Numbered from the stretch's first letter, positions 18,174-27,428 are shown. The stretch: DNA of 64,000 nt from Varibaculum cambriense (GCF_002848005.1 NZ_PKHX01000001.1:1-64000), one strand, 5' to 3'. Notes: generated from the sequence alone by a model not told the origin. Numbers and translations: made by a program.

Positions 18174-19427
18174 TCAGTCAGACTCAGTTTCATAACTTGG
18201 CGCACTATCGTTCTTCCCGGGCGTAACCAGCGTAGCCGGACGCAGGGAAGTATTACCAAATTTTTGGTGGATCTTATCCATCGCTATCTCCGTTGCCCGT
18301 CCGCGAGTGTCGCTCCCCCACGCCAGTTGCACCCCCGAAGTGGCAGCGATTAGTTCTTTAGTAGTTACCCCTACTAGACGGATTCCTCCCTTGGGCATTT
18401 GCTCTTTCGCAAACAGCCCCAGTGCTTCCCGCGCAATATCGCGGGCAACATCGGTAGGCTGGCGCAGCGTGCGAGAGCGAGTCCAGGTACGAAAATCCGC
18501 GGCTCGGATTTTAATGGTGACATTTCCGGCTAAAAGATTATTTGCGCGCAGCCGAGCCGCGCATTGATGCGCTTGATCCAATAAAGTAGCAGCAATTGTC
18601 TCTCGCGAATGCACATCGAGCGCATAGGTAATTTCGGTTCCGATCGATTTTTCTTTGCTTCCTAGTCCCACCTGACGGGAATCTTGTCCCCGGCACAACT
18701 GATAAAGACGCACTCCCAACGCTTTCCCAAAGAGAGAATTCAACTGGGAAATACTTAAAGCGCTCATTTGCCCGACGGTCTCGATTCCTTTGCGCTCCAG
18801 TTTGGCGCCCGCTGCTGCCCCGATTCCCGGGATCGCACCCACCGGCAATATCTGCAAAAATTCCTTGGTTTTATCCGCAGGAACCAGTAGCACTCCGTCT
18901 GGTTTGGCATGCGCAGAGGCAATTTTAGCGACTAATTTATTGGTCCCGATACCTACCGAAGCCGGTAAAGAAAGTTCTTCCCGGATCCGTTTACGCAGCA
19001 GGTGCGCTATTTCTAAGGGGGTTCCCAGTCTCCGGCGCGCGCCCGAGACCTCTAAGAAGGCCTCGTCAATCGAGATCTGTTCCCTCACCGGGGTAATTTC
19101 CCCCAAAATTCTCATGACTTTTTTGGACAGCCGCGAGTAGTATCCGTGCCCGGAGGCAACCACTATTGCTTGCGGACAGAGTCGCTTGGCTTGAGAAACT
19201 GGCATCGCTGCATGCACGCCTTGCGCCCTCGCTTCATAGGAGGCCGAAGAAACCACTCCGCGATTACTTTTACCTCCTACGATTACCGGTTTTCCCCGCA
19301 GGGAGGGATCGCGCAAAATCTCGGCTTCTACGAAAAAAGCATCCATATCGACATGCAGAATATTGGTTCCGCTATCGTCGCTGCCCCAATCACGTTTGGC
19401 GGCAGCAGACTGAGGAGCTTTACTCAC
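18174..19427 (-). CDS. dinB: DNA polymerase IV (Y family)
   Basis: Translesion polymerase of 417 residues. The first catalytic motif ILHVDMDAFFVEAEI and the second ISIDEAFLEVSG carry the metal-binding acidic residues. The central helix-hairpin-helix segment GIGAAAGAKLERKGI and a C-terminal little-finger domain follow. The start is GTG, three bases after the stop of the upstream PAC2 gene, so the two form an operon. No SOS box is visible in front of it, so LexA control would have to act elsewhere or be absent. Confidence 0.94.
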   Translation of the reverse strand: MSKAPQSAAAKRDWGSDDSGTNILHVDMDAFFVEAEILRDPSLRGKPVIVGGKSNRGVVSSASYEARAQGVHAAMPVSQAKRLCPQAIVVASGHGYYSRLSKKVMRILGEITPVREQISIDEAFLEVSGARRRLGTPLEIAHLLRKRIREELSLPASVGIGTNKLVAKIASAHAKPDGVLLVPADKTKEFLQILPVGAIPGIGAAAGAKLERKGIETVGQMSALSISQLNSLFGKALGVRLYQLCRGQDSRQVGLGSKEKSIGTEITYALDVHSRETIAATLLDQAHQCAARLRANNLLAGNVTIKIRAADFRTWTRSRTLRQPTDVARDIAREALGLFAKEQMPKGGIRLVGVTTKELIAATSGVQLAWGSDTRGRATEIAMDKIHQKFGNTSLRPATLVTPGKNDSAPSYETESD

Positions 19428-19430
19428 CGG

Positions 19431-20753
19431 TCAGTTCTTTCCGCTATCCCCGGTATCTTCAGGATTACGCTGCTGATCGGTTATAGATTCTTCCCGACTG
19501 CCAGGAGGCGGCGGAGCTGAGGTAGTTGGCCCCGAACTCCCGGAATATTTTTCTTCCTGTTTACGTTTACGCTGCAAATGGGAGCGGCGCGGCGGAAAAT
19601 GCCTACCCTGAGGGGAAGTACCTGGCGAAGCCGACTTTCTCCCGGTACCGATTTTTTGTTGTTTAGTATCCGCTTCCTTAGCCGGCAAGGAGGACGGATC
19701 TGATCCGCTCACAGCTCCTCTAATCACCTGCTCAGGGAGCAGATTACTACTGTCTCCTCGCTGGCGCGAAGCAACTTTTTGTGCCAGATGCGCCAGTAAA
19801 TCATCCCGCCCTGCCAGGAGTCCCTCGGCATTTTCTTCTGGGGCGTCTTGGGGATTTACTTGCGCCAAGAATCTTTCGATACGTTCTGCAATCGCGTCAC
19901 CCGAGCGCGAATCCACCGACTCTGCTAGAGACTTCGGATGCAGCTCTCCCCAGGGTTGGGTTAAGGCCTCATCGTAGTGCTGCTCCATTTTTTCGATCAG
20001 CTCTTTAGCCTCAGGATTTTCATCCAGCTGCGCACTTACCTCTTTAATCATTTGGGTGCTAGCGGCTTCCAAATCTCCCATCGGCAAATCCAAATTCAGA
20101 GTTTCGGAAAGATATTGAATCGCACTAACCGCCCCCGGTGGATACTGCCCATCTGCCAAGTAATAGGGAACTCCCACCACGATCCCTCGTGCCTGCACCG
20201 ATATCATTTGGAAAAGCATCTGCAGGTACTGCCCGAAAGAGGCAGTGATAATGAAGGTGCCCGGCATCTCAGTTTGCGGGGGCAAGATATCCGGATTGGG
20301 GGAAGTCTGGTTAATGAAAGGGATCCGAGTGTGGGGAATGTTGGCAGCTATCCCCATCAGATCAACTGCCTGTTTTACCCCCATCTTTTGGCAAACCTCG
20401 AAAATCGCCAGGGAAAAATCTTCCCAGTTGATATCGGGTTCCAGTCCGCGCAATAGCAAAATCTGACGCCCGGAATAATCGGTAATCCGTTCCAGGGTGC
20501 AACTGGGATAACGCATATCGGTCATCGTCCAGTTTTCAATGGTTATTCGGGGACGCCGTGCCCGGTAGTCCAGCACCGTCTCGAGGGCGAAACGCGCAAC
20601 TTCTTCATGGGGAAGGGCATGCAAGAGCTGCTCAATAATCATTCCGCCAATATCACCGGAATCAATCGCCCCCGAAAAGGCATAGAGCAGCACCTCTGCC
20701 TGTGTATCTTCGTAGGCAGGACCGGGGATTATAAAACGGCTGCTGTCTGTCAT
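19431..20753 (-). CDS. PAC2 family protein
   Basis: Protein of 440 residues with an N-terminal PAC2 (proteasome-assembly-chaperone-like) domain over about residues 1-280. Recognisable are the LLRGLEPDINWEDF and GVPYYLADGQYPPGA stretches typical of the actinobacterial members. The last 150 residues are low-complexity (Ser, Pro, Arg, Gln) and probably disordered. The biochemical role in bacteria is unknown. A GGAGGGTAG ribosome-binding site precedes the ATG. It is co-transcribed with dinB. Confidence 0.85.
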   Translation of the reverse strand: MTDSSRFIIPGPAYEDTQAEVLLYAFSGAIDSGDIGGMIIEQLLHALPHEEVARFALETVLDYRARRPRITIENWTMTDMRYPSCTLERITDYSGRQILLLRGLEPDINWEDFSLAIFEVCQKMGVKQAVDLMGIAANIPHTRIPFINQTSPNPDILPPQTEMPGTFIITASFGQYLQMLFQMISVQARGIVVGVPYYLADGQYPPGAVSAIQYLSETLNLDLPMGDLEAASTQMIKEVSAQLDENPEAKELIEKMEQHYDEALTQPWGELHPKSLAESVDSRSGDAIAERIERFLAQVNPQDAPEENAEGLLAGRDDLLAHLAQKVASRQRGDSSNLLPEQVIRGAVSGSDPSSLPAKEADTKQQKIGTGRKSASPGTSPQGRHFPPRRSHLQRKRKQEEKYSGSSGPTTSAPPPPGSREESITDQQRNPEDTGDSGKN

Positions 20754-20884
20754 CTACCCTCCATTCTCTAGTCCAGCCTACCCGGCCAGCGCCGCGTGTG
20801 CATCGCCCCTCGCCCGAGCTATGCGGTTTTTAGAGATAGCGGGTAGAATAGATGCCTACTTTTTCTTAAGGGAAGGGGCGCTTC

Positions 20885-23167
20885 TTGAATGATCCCGCAC
20901 AGCTAGGTCTGGAGCAGCAGGCCGTCGATCGCATTTACCAAGTATTAGATGACGCCCGCACTCGTTACCGTCTGCGTCAGCAGCAGGTTGAGGCATTAGG
21001 TGCCACCGGCTCCCCACAAAACCGCTCGGAACGCGACGTAATGGCAGCTCATTTAGGAGACCAAGCCGCCCGCTTAGAGCGGGTAGAAGAACGTTTGGTT
21101 TTTGGAAAACTTACTCCGTTGTCCGGCAAAGAATTCTATATCGGGCGAGTAGGCCTGCAAGATAGCGATCACTCGCAAGTATTAATGGATTGGCGGGCTA
21201 GCGCCGCTACCGCTTTTTACCAGGCAACAGCCCGCCAGCCGCTGGGGATGGCTAGCCGGCGTCATATTGGTCTGCATCGCCGTCAGGTAATTTCGCTAGA
21301 GGACGAAGCGTTCGATTTATCTCATGCTCGGGAAGAAGGGATCCAGCTGCAGGGAGAGGGCGCGCTGCTGGCGGCACTACAAGCAGAACGCTCCGGCCAT
21401 ATGGGCGATATCGTGGCCACGATTCAAGGCGAGCAAGACCGGATAATCCGCGCGGATACCTCTCAGATCCTGGTAATCCAAGGCGGACCGGGCACCGGAA
21501 AGACCGCAGTAGCACTACACCGCGCGGCCTATCTACTCTACGAACAGGCAGAACACTTAGAAAAATCCGGAGTGCTGATAGTAGGCCCCTCCCCCGCTTT
21601 CTTACGCTACATTGAGCAAGTGCTACCCGCCCTCGGAGAAACTGGCGTGGTTTCCACCACCATGGCAAGCCTCTTGCCTGGAACTAGTGCCCCCGGAAAG
21701 GAACATCCGAAAATCTCGGCTTTGAAGGGAGATTTACGCTGGGTAAAGCTAATTAAGCAGGCAGTACACTCACTGCAGCGGGTGCCACAATCGGATCAGC
21801 CATTAACCGTAGGCGCCAGTAAACTGCTTCTGCGGCCGCGAATAGTAAAAGAGGCCATTCGCCGCGCCCGCCTTAGCGGCAAGCCCCATAACCAGGCGCG
21901 AGAAATCTTTGTTGCCCACGTTTTAGACTCTTTAACTGACCAGTATTTAGATAGTGAAACTCGCCGGGAACAAGCAGAATTGGCTGCGGCGGCTCAGGCA
22001 GCCGGTTTAGGCGAAATCGAAACTAGTCGCGACGCCCTTTCTGAACGCGCCCTGGTAAAGGAGGATCTGCGCTCCAACCTTAATGTGCGACGGGCAATAA
22101 ATCTCTGCTGGATGCCTTATTCAGCGCAAGATCTTTTGCGCCGTCTCTACGCCTACCCAGCGTTTCTTGCCCGCTTTGCCAGTGAGTTTAGCTTCGAGGA
22201 GCAGGAGATAATTTACCGCCCCAAGCAGGAGGCATTCACCCCTGCCGATGTGCCTCTACTTGATGAACTTGCGGAACTCCTGGGAGATCCGCCGAACGCT
22301 ACCTCTCCCACTTCACGCCGCTCCCGCTCAGCTGCGCGCGAGCGAGAGCAGGCGCGGGCACAAGCTGCGATTGAGGGACAGGGACTGGGAGACGGGATTG
22401 TTTCCGCCCAGATGTTGGCCACTCGCGCCGCCGGAAACAGTGAACAGTCATCCCTAGCAGAAAGAGCCTATCGGGATCGAACCTGGACCTATGGGCATGT
22501 GGTGGTGGATGAAGCCCAGGAGCTGTCCCCAATGGATTGGCGCTGCCTTCTGCGACGCTGTCCTTCACGTTCTTTTACCGTGGTGGGTGACTTAGCTCAG
22601 CGGATTTCCGCCGGGGGGTCTTCGTGGAGCCAGCTATTGGGACCAGCCGCCGATGCTCTAGAGGAAGAAGCCTATTTAACGGTGTGCTATCGCACCCCGA
22701 AAGAAATTATGGATTTGGCAGAGGCAGTTACCACTGCCGCTGGGCGACCCTCCCCTTATCCGGTTCAAGCGGTTAGACAAGATCCAAGCTCGCTAATAAC
22801 CCGGCAGGTATCAGCCCTTGATGTTTCAGCTGTGCAGGAAACAGTTTCCAACGAGATTAACTATTTAGATAGGGTTTTGGGAGCTGGACGAGGACGCGTA
22901 GCGGTAATCTGCGCGGAAGGTGATTATTCTACGATTTGGCAGCTTGCCGAACAGTTCCCTTTCCCAGTGGGTAGCGATCCCATTAGTGATCGAGTCTGCA
23001 TATTGGATGCGGTCACCTCGAAAGGATTAGAGTTCGACAGCGTAATTTTACTGGAACCAGTTCATATTTCCTCCCAAAGCGTCGGTAATCTATTTGTGGC
23101 CATGACCCGCCCCACCCGTCGCCTAGTCACCCTGTACACCCAGCAGCTACCGGCAGGATGGAAATAA
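20885..23167 (+). CDS. HelD-like superfamily 1 helicase/ATPase
   Basis: UvrD/Rep-type ATPase of 760 residues. The P-loop GGPGTGKTAVALH lies near residue 200, Walker B is VVVDEAQELSPMDWRCL, and the C-terminal motifs VTSKGLEFDSVIL and VAMTRPTRRL follow. An N-terminal coiled-coil arm before the ATPase core and its overall plan match HelD, which removes stalled RNA polymerase from DNA. The start is TTG at 20885 with GGGAAGGGG about 8 bases upstream. It is divergent from the PAC2-dinB operon. A role in repair cannot be excluded. Confidence 0.87.
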   Translation: MNDPAQLGLEQQAVDRIYQVLDDARTRYRLRQQQVEALGATGSPQNRSERDVMAAHLGDQAARLERVEERLVFGKLTPLSGKEFYIGRVGLQDSDHSQVLMDWRASAATAFYQATARQPLGMASRRHIGLHRRQVISLEDEAFDLSHAREEGIQLQGEGALLAALQAERSGHMGDIVATIQGEQDRIIRADTSQILVIQGGPGTGKTAVALHRAAYLLYEQAEHLEKSGVLIVGPSPAFLRYIEQVLPALGETGVVSTTMASLLPGTSAPGKEHPKISALKGDLRWVKLIKQAVHSLQRVPQSDQPLTVGASKLLLRPRIVKEAIRRARLSGKPHNQAREIFVAHVLDSLTDQYLDSETRREQAELAAAAQAAGLGEIETSRDALSERALVKEDLRSNLNVRRAINLCWMPYSAQDLLRRLYAYPAFLARFASEFSFEEQEIIYRPKQEAFTPADVPLLDELAELLGDPPNATSPTSRRSRSAAREREQARAQAAIEGQGLGDGIVSAQMLATRAAGNSEQSSLAERAYRDRTWTYGHVVVDEAQELSPMDWRCLLRRCPSRSFTVVGDLAQRISAGGSSWSQLLGPAADALEEEAYLTVCYRTPKEIMDLAEAVTTAAGRPSPYPVQAVRQDPSSLITRQVSALDVSAVQETVSNEINYLDRVLGAGRGRVAVICAEGDYSTIWQLAEQFPFPVGSDPISDRVCILDAVTSKGLEFDSVILLEPVHISSQSVGNLFVAMTRPTRRLVTLYTQQLPAGWK

Positions 23168-23242
23168 CCGCGCAATACCGGGTTTACGTACCGGAGAACG
23201 GACAGTTTTGCCAAGCGTGGTGAGCGCTGAAAAAATGGAGGC

Positions 23243-24451
23243 ATGACAAAGGCAGTTTTACTTGAGGATCCGCACCAGGTAGCGGATGAAGTTTTTACCG
23301 GTTACGACATTGAAGTAGAGCGAGTAAAAGGCGCCCTGGAAGAGGACGCTTTAATCGAACGCCTCCAAGATGCCGATATCGTGGGGATTCGTTCAAAAAC
23401 TCATGTCACTTCCCGAGTGATTTCCTCTTGTCCCCGCCTGAAGGTTGTGGGTTGCTTTTGTATTGGTACCAACCAGGTAGATTTGTCAGCTGCCACTAAA
23501 GCCGGAGTCACGGTTTTTAACGCACCCTACTCCAACACCCGCTCCGTGGTGGAACTGGCCATCGGGCACATTATCAACCTGGCGCGCCACGTGGAAACCC
23601 GCAACCAAGATTTGCAACGCGGAATTTGGAATAAGAGTGCCTCAGGTTCGCACGAGGTGCGCGGGAAAACCTTGGGGATCATCGGTTATGGAAATATCGG
23701 TACCCAACTTTCAGTTTTAGCCGAAGCCATGGGAATGAACGTAGTCTTTTATGATTCCGCTCAACGCTTGGCCATGGGAAACGCCCGGGCTCTGCCCACC
23801 ATGGATGAAGTACTTAAAACTGCTGACTTTATCTCCCTGCACGTGGACGGCCGCAAATCGAATGAAGGCTTAATCGGCAAACGGCAGTTCGATCAAATGA
23901 AAGAGGGCGCGATTTTCATTAATCTCTCGCGCGGCATAGTGGTAGATGTGGACGCGTTGGCGGAGAATATTCGGTCTGGGAAAATCTCGGGAGCTGCAGT
24001 AGATGTGTACCCCGAGGAACCGCAAAAGAACGGAAACGAGTTCCATTCTCCGCTCTTAGGTCTTCCCAACACGATTTTGACTCCGCATATCGGCGGCTCT
24101 ACTTTGGAGGCTCAGTTTGATATCGGTCAGTTTGTAGCTCATAAAATTGCTGACTACTGGCACCGGGGTAGCACCGAGATGAGTGTGAATATGCCAAACT
24201 TGAATCTCAACACTCACCCGGATTCTTTGTATCGCTTAGCATTCTTACACTCGAATATGCCGGGGGTGTTGGGTCGTATCAACCAGGTTTTTGCCAACCA
24301 AAATGTGAACATCAATGGTCAGATTTTAGGCACCGAAGGGCAGGTAGGATATGCCCTCACCGATATTGCCTCTGAGCTTCCGGTATCGGCAGTGGCCGAA
24401 ATTCGTTCTATGCCGGAAACTATTGGTCTGCGAGTACTGTCTCTGCGTTAG
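23243..24451 (+). CDS. serA: D-3-phosphoglycerate dehydrogenase
   Basis: First enzyme of serine synthesis, oxidising 3-phosphoglycerate with NAD. At 402 residues it is the short type with a C-terminal ACT domain (about 330-402), not the long mycobacterial type. NAD binding is at [14 protein letters not shown]; the catalytic region shows [17 protein letters not shown] and LTPHIGGST, including the active-site Arg, Glu and His. The ATG stands only one or two bases after GGAGG, an unusually tight spacing. Its 3' end overlaps the convergent nrdR by 32 bases. Confidence 0.94.
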   Translation: MTKAVLLEDPHQVADEVFTGYDIEVERVKGALEEDALIERLQDADIVGIRSKTHVTSRVISSCPRLKVVGCFCIGTNQVDLSAATKAGVTVFNAPYSNTRSVVELAIGHIINLARHVETRNQDLQRGIWNKSASGSHEVRGKTLGIIGYGNIGTQLSVLAEAMGMNVVFYDSAQRLAMGNARALPTMDEVLKTADFISLHVDGRKSNEGLIGKRQFDQMKEGAIFINLSRGIVVDVDALAENIRSGKISGAAVDVYPEEPQKNGNEFHSPLLGLPNTILTPHIGGSTLEAQFDIGQFVAHKIADYWHRGSTEMSVNMPNLNLNTHPDSLYRLAFLHSNMPGVLGRINQVFANQNVNINGQILGTEGQVGYALTDIASELPVSAVAEIRSMPETIGLRVLSLR

Positions 24452-24914
24452 CTGCATTTTGTTGTGATCGAATCTCGTCGATCGCAGTTTGGAAGTCATC
24501 TAGATCATCAAAGCTGGAATATACAGAGGCAAATCGCAAGTAAGCAACAACGTCGAGTTCCCGAAGCGGCCCCAAGATAGCCGTCCCAATAGAGTGGGAA
24601 TCAATTTGCGATTTTCCACTCGCCCGCAAATCCTCTTCCACCTGTTGCGCTAATTTTGCAAGGTCATCGCTGCTTACGGGGCGACCCTGGCAGGCTTTCC
24701 TAACTCCGATAATCACTTTTTCCCGCGAAAACGGTTCTAAAGTGCCGGAGCGTTTCTTCACAGATAAAGCTGCAGTCTCAATAGTGGTAAAGCGTTTATT
24801 GCATTTGGTACATTCCCGGCGACGCCGGATAGCGTTTCCCTCTTCGGCGATTCGCGAATCGATTACCCGCGAATCATCATTATGGCAAAACGGACAGTGC
24901 AACTTTTCCCCCAT
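24420..24914 (-). CDS. nrdR: Transcriptional repressor NrdR
   Basis: ATP-cone regulator of ribonucleotide reductase genes, 164 residues. The zinc ribbon shows CPFC near the N-terminus and CTKC around residue 36, followed by RFTTIE. The ATP-cone begins near SFSREKV-like [22 protein letters not shown]. No nrd gene is present in the window. It converges with serA and the last 32 bases of both genes overlap. Confidence 0.95.
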   Translation of the reverse strand: MGEKLHCPFCHNDDSRVIDSRIAEEGNAIRRRRECTKCNKRFTTIETAALSVKKRSGTLEPFSREKVIIGVRKACQGRPVSSDDLAKLAQQVEEDLRASGKSQIDSHSIGTAILGPLRELDVVAYLRFASVYSSFDDLDDFQTAIDEIRSQQNAANAETVLADQ

Positions 24915-24994
24915 CAGTAAGCATCCTGGAGGTCTAGCTTATCGCAACATTTGACACTCTTGCATCAACCTCTTCAACCAGGATCGCGCCGCAG

Positions 24995-25014
24995 AAAAAG
25001 GAATAGCTTTCCTT
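24995..25014 (-). terminator. Weak hairpin with T-run
   Basis: On the minus strand AAGGAA and TTCCTT pair around a four-base loop and run into TTTTT. It lies downstream of the gene at 25139-25726 on the same strand. The stem is short, so the call is tentative. The rest of 24915-25138 shows no gene. Confidence 0.3.
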
Positions 25015-25138
25015 AGGATCTGTCCCCCCGCACCAGAATGATTTCCCCGCGACGCCAAACTGCCACTGACCAAATGACCCACCACGCCCCCTTCGGGACA
25101 AAATTTCCTTAAATATCGCAGGATGGTGAAAGGAGGGA

Positions 25139-25726
25139 TTACTGCCCTAATAGCAGATCCGCCGAGGAGGCCTGGCTGTTTTCTACTGCCACTTCATTAG
25201 AAAACTGACTTATTCCTTTACTGTCATTAGCGGTCGCATCCCAGTAACTGCCAAAACCCACACCGGCGATTAACGCTGCAGCCATCACCAGTAGCCCTAG
25301 GGATACTTGGAATAATTTATGGCTGATCCGGGGAACCTGAAGATTCCTAGTTGACTTTCTTTGGGGAGCCGAGCGCCGCGCACTAGCTTGGCTTTCTGCC
25401 TTGGCAGCGGGAGGAACCACTACCAGTGGCATTGAGTCTACCTTCTTAGTGCGAGGCGCTCGGCGCGCCCACTGTGGAAGCGAGTCAAAAGCTGTAGCCG
25501 CCCCTTCCGTACGGCTCTCCCTACCGATGGCGGGCGGGCATGGCATTTTGGAGCCCGCTGGATGACGGGACTTGGCCCGTGCACGTTCTATATAGGTGGC
25601 GTCTACCAACTGTAGGTGAGGACGCTTCGGCTTTGCCGCCGACAGTTTCGATAACTGGTAGCTCCCCAGACCTACTACCCGTTTTTGGGCTAGTTCTTCC
25701 AGATTGAAAGAAAGTTGTGTGGACAT
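25139..25726 (-). CDS. SOS-controlled single-pass membrane protein divergent from lexA
   Basis: Protein of 195 residues when started at the ATG at 25726, which has an AAAGGTG ribosome-binding site; a start at 25762 would lie inside the SOS boxes. Residues 1-135 are basic, rich in Pro, Ala, Ser and Arg and probably disordered in the cytoplasm. A membrane segment lies at about 139-160 (FQVSLGLLVMAAALIAGVGFG). About 35 residues face outside, with no LysM or hydrolase domain. Genes in this place in other actinobacteria (divS of Corynebacterium, Rv2719c of Mycobacterium) act as damage-induced division inhibitors. I infer a similar role; sequence similarity to them is not evident by eye. Confidence 0.7.
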   Translation of the reverse strand: MSTQLSFNLEELAQKRVVGLGSYQLSKLSAAKPKRPHLQLVDATYIERARAKSRHPAGSKMPCPPAIGRESRTEGAATAFDSLPQWARRAPRTKKVDSMPLVVVPPAAKAESQASARRSAPQRKSTRNLQVPRISHKLFQVSLGLLVMAAALIAGVGFGSYWDATANDSKGISQFSNEVAVENSQASSADLLLGQ

Positions 25727-25740
25727 AACTACACCTTTCT

Positions 25741-25754
25741 CGAACAAACGTTCG
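25741..25754. promoter_or_regulatory. SOS box 1 (LexA site)
   Basis: CGAACAAACGTTCG is a perfect CGAAC-N4-GTTCG palindrome, the Gram-positive/actinobacterial LexA consensus. It lies between the promoter and the start of the gene at 25139-25726. Confidence 0.93.
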
Positions 25755-25755
25755 C

Positions 25756-25769
25756 CGAACATCTGTTTG
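25756..25769. promoter_or_regulatory. SOS box 2 (LexA site)
   Basis: CGAACATCTGTTTG departs from the CGAAC-N4-GTTCG palindrome at one base. It sits one base from box 1 and over the expected start point of the leftward promoter, so LexA would block transcription of the divergent membrane-protein gene. Confidence 0.85.
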
Positions 25770-25771
25770 AT

Positions 25772-25800
25772 ATACTAACGAGAGAGCTTCGTAAAATCAA
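25772..25800 (-). promoter_or_regulatory. Promoter of the SOS-controlled membrane-protein gene
   Basis: On the minus strand TTGATT (25795-25800) and TAGTAT (25772-25777) are separated by exactly 17 bases. Transcription would begin near 25765, inside SOS box 2. This is a good match to a vegetative promoter. Confidence 0.65.
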
Positions 25801-25819
25801 GCGAAAAATGCAAATTTAT

Positions 25820-25833
25820 CGAACAAATGTTTG
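25820..25833. promoter_or_regulatory. SOS box 3 (LexA site of lexA)
   Basis: CGAACAAATGTTTG, one base from the consensus palindrome, overlaps the first bases of the lexA -35 element and lies within a wider imperfect palindrome (ATGCAAA ... TTTGCAT). It would give lexA autorepression. Confidence 0.88.
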
Positions 25834-25859
25834 CATAACGGGTCACAATTTCTTATCAT
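25831..25859 (+). promoter_or_regulatory. lexA promoter
   Basis: TTGCAT (25831-25836) and TATCAT (25854-25859) are spaced by 17 bases, just upstream of the lexA ribosome-binding site. The -35 overlaps SOS box 3, so LexA binding would exclude RNA polymerase. Confidence 0.65.
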
Positions 25860-25881
25860 CGAGTTAACAGCGGGAGGGAAG

Positions 25882-26571
25882 ATGAGCAAACAGCAAGATC
25901 ACGCCTTAGATATTGGAAATTTACGTCCGCGTGCACGCTCTATTTTCGAGGCGGTTTGCGCCGGGATTCGCGCTCAGGGATATCCGCCCTCGGTTAGGGA
26001 AATTGCCGCAGCGGTGGGGCTGTCCTCCTCCTCCACGGTTAAGCATCACCTAGATAACCTGGTCAGTCAGGGTTTCTTAGTACGGGCCGCGGGACGTAGT
26101 CGCGCCCTGGAGGTAAACCCGCAATTCGCGGCGCTTTCAACCAGTGAGCCCGGTCCCAAATCTTTATCTGCGCAAATAGCGGAAGTAACCCCCCTAAACC
26201 ATCACGCGATTCCCTTGGTAGGACAAATTGCTGCCGGTACCCCCATTGATGCCCAACAAGATATAGAGGACGTTTTCACTATCCCTACCCGCTTTACCGG
26301 GGATGGCGAACTGTTCATGCTCAAGGTGCATGGCGACTCAATGATTGAGGCGGCGATCTGCGACGGCGACTGGGTGGTGGTTCGTCGCCAAAACGTAGCC
26401 GAATTGGGGGAAATCGTGGCTGCCATGATCGACGGGGAAGCTACCGTTAAAACCCTCGCGCGGCGCGAAGGACATGTCTGGCTACTCCCCCACAACCCAG
26501 CATTTGAACCGATTCCGGGCGACAATGCCACGATTTTAGGGAAAGTAGTTACCGTCCTACGGGCGCTATAA
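25882..26571 (+). CDS. lexA: SOS repressor LexA
   Basis: Repressor of 229 residues. The winged-helix DNA-binding domain is N-terminal (SVREIAAAVGLSSSSTVKHHL), and the S24 self-cleavage domain is C-terminal. The scissile Ala118-Gly119 is seen in GQIAAGTP, with catalytic Ser153 in GDSM and Lys190 in ATVKTL. I set the start at the ATG at 25882 behind GGGAGGGAA; an upstream in-frame start at 25831 would lie on the promoter and SOS box. It is divergent from the membrane-protein gene and shares a control region with it. Confidence 0.96.
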   Translation: MSKQQDHALDIGNLRPRARSIFEAVCAGIRAQGYPPSVREIAAAVGLSSSSTVKHHLDNLVSQGFLVRAAGRSRALEVNPQFAALSTSEPGPKSLSAQIAEVTPLNHHAIPLVGQIAAGTPIDAQQDIEDVFTIPTRFTGDGELFMLKVHGDSMIEAAICDGDWVVVRRQNVAELGEIVAAMIDGEATVKTLARREGHVWLLPHNPAFEPIPGDNATILGKVVTVLRAL

Positions 26572-26735
26572 AGCGGTAGCCTATTTGTTCTCCGCCGGTT
26601 TTTACTTGAATGTTTAGCGCCTGCTCCAGCGTTTTTACTTTTCTAAATTCAATCCCTGCTCTCCCCCTAATTCCATTTGAACGGCTAGTTTAGTCTCTGA
26701 AGCTCCTAACGTGACTTCTTCGACAGTGAATTTTT

Positions 26736-26765
26736 TTGCCTTTAGCCACCCAGCCTGCTTAACAT
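26736..26765 (+). promoter_or_regulatory. Promoter of the initiator tRNA gene
   Basis: TTGCCT (26736-26741) and TAACAT (26760-26765) are spaced by 18 bases, and the -10 ends 11 bases before the tRNA. Matches to consensus are moderate. The rest of 26572-26776 has no visible gene. Confidence 0.45.
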
Positions 26766-26776
26766 AGACAAGTCGA

Positions 26777-26850
26777 CGCGGGGTGGAGCAGTTCGGTAGC
26801 TCGCCGGGCTCATAACCCGGAGGTCGTTGGTTCAAATCCAGCCCCCGCTA
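26777..26850 (+). tRNA. Initiator tRNA-Met (CAT anticodon)
   Basis: A 74-base cloverleaf with acceptor CGCGGGG, D arm, anticodon stem CCGGG/CCCGG around CTCATAA, and T arm GTTGG-TTCAAAT-CCAGC. The three G:C pairs next to the anticodon loop and the unpaired first position are the marks of initiator tRNA. The 1-72 position is C opposite T (U in RNA), where E. coli has C opposite A. The 3' CCA is not encoded (the gene is followed by CTA). It is flanked by its own promoter and terminator. Confidence 0.95.
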
Positions 26851-26855
26851 CTAGC

Positions 26856-26890
26856 AAAAATCCTGCAACCTTAGGTTGCAGGATTTTTTA
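26856..26890 (+). terminator. Intrinsic terminator after the initiator tRNA
   Basis: Perfect inverted repeat ATCCTGCAACC-TTA-GGTTGCAGGAT followed by a T-run at 26884-26889. The flanking A5 and T6 extend the stem and make it potentially bidirectional. Confidence 0.93.
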
Positions 26891-26930
26891 TGTTCCTGCA
26901 CTTACTGACATTTCCTGCCACAATAAGGGC

Positions 26931-27335
26931 ATGAGTAAAATTTTATGGGCACACCGCCAAGGCAAGAAACACTATGTAGGACAAAATGAGCGCGGCGCCA
27001 AAGTCGAAATCGGGATGGGAGAAAACCAGTTCACTCCCGGGGAACTGCTGCAGCTCGCTCTGGCCACCTGCCATACTTTTTCCGCTGATCACGTATTCTC
27101 TGCTGCTTTAGGAAAAGATTTTGCGGCCGCCGTAGGGGTAGCAGCACAAAAAGATGAGCGCCGCGATTCCTATTCCCACCTGACGGTAGAAATGGTTACT
27201 GACCTCGCCGAACTAAGCGAAGAGCAGGTGGCGCAACTACGGCAAAAATCCCAGGAGGCAATAGATAAATACTGCACCGTTGGCCATACCCTAGACGATG
27301 GCGCCAGCTACGACTTTGACCTGGTTTCAGAATAG
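26931..27335 (+). CDS. OsmC family peroxiredoxin
   Basis: Protein of 134 residues of the OsmC/Ohr fold, which reduces organic hydroperoxides with a pair of cysteines. Cys47 in ALATCHTF and Cys115 in KYCTVGHT sit in the expected contexts. The LWAHRQGKKHYVGQ N-terminus and the DGASYDFDLV ending look like the OsmC subgroup rather than Ohr. ATG start with a short AAGGG in front. It stands alone between the tRNA terminator and the convergent murE. Confidence 0.88.
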   Translation: MSKILWAHRQGKKHYVGQNERGAKVEIGMGENQFTPGELLQLALATCHTFSADHVFSAALGKDFAAAVGVAAQKDERRDSYSHLTVEMVTDLAELSEEQVAQLRQKSQEAIDKYCTVGHTLDDGASYDFDLVSE

Positions 27336-27428
27336 CCGCGCCATTAGGAACTCTCTCCCAGGGGCACGAGAAATCTGACCCGCGCCCTCCAAAAGGGCTA
27401 AGCGCCGGGGATAATCATCAGTAGAACG

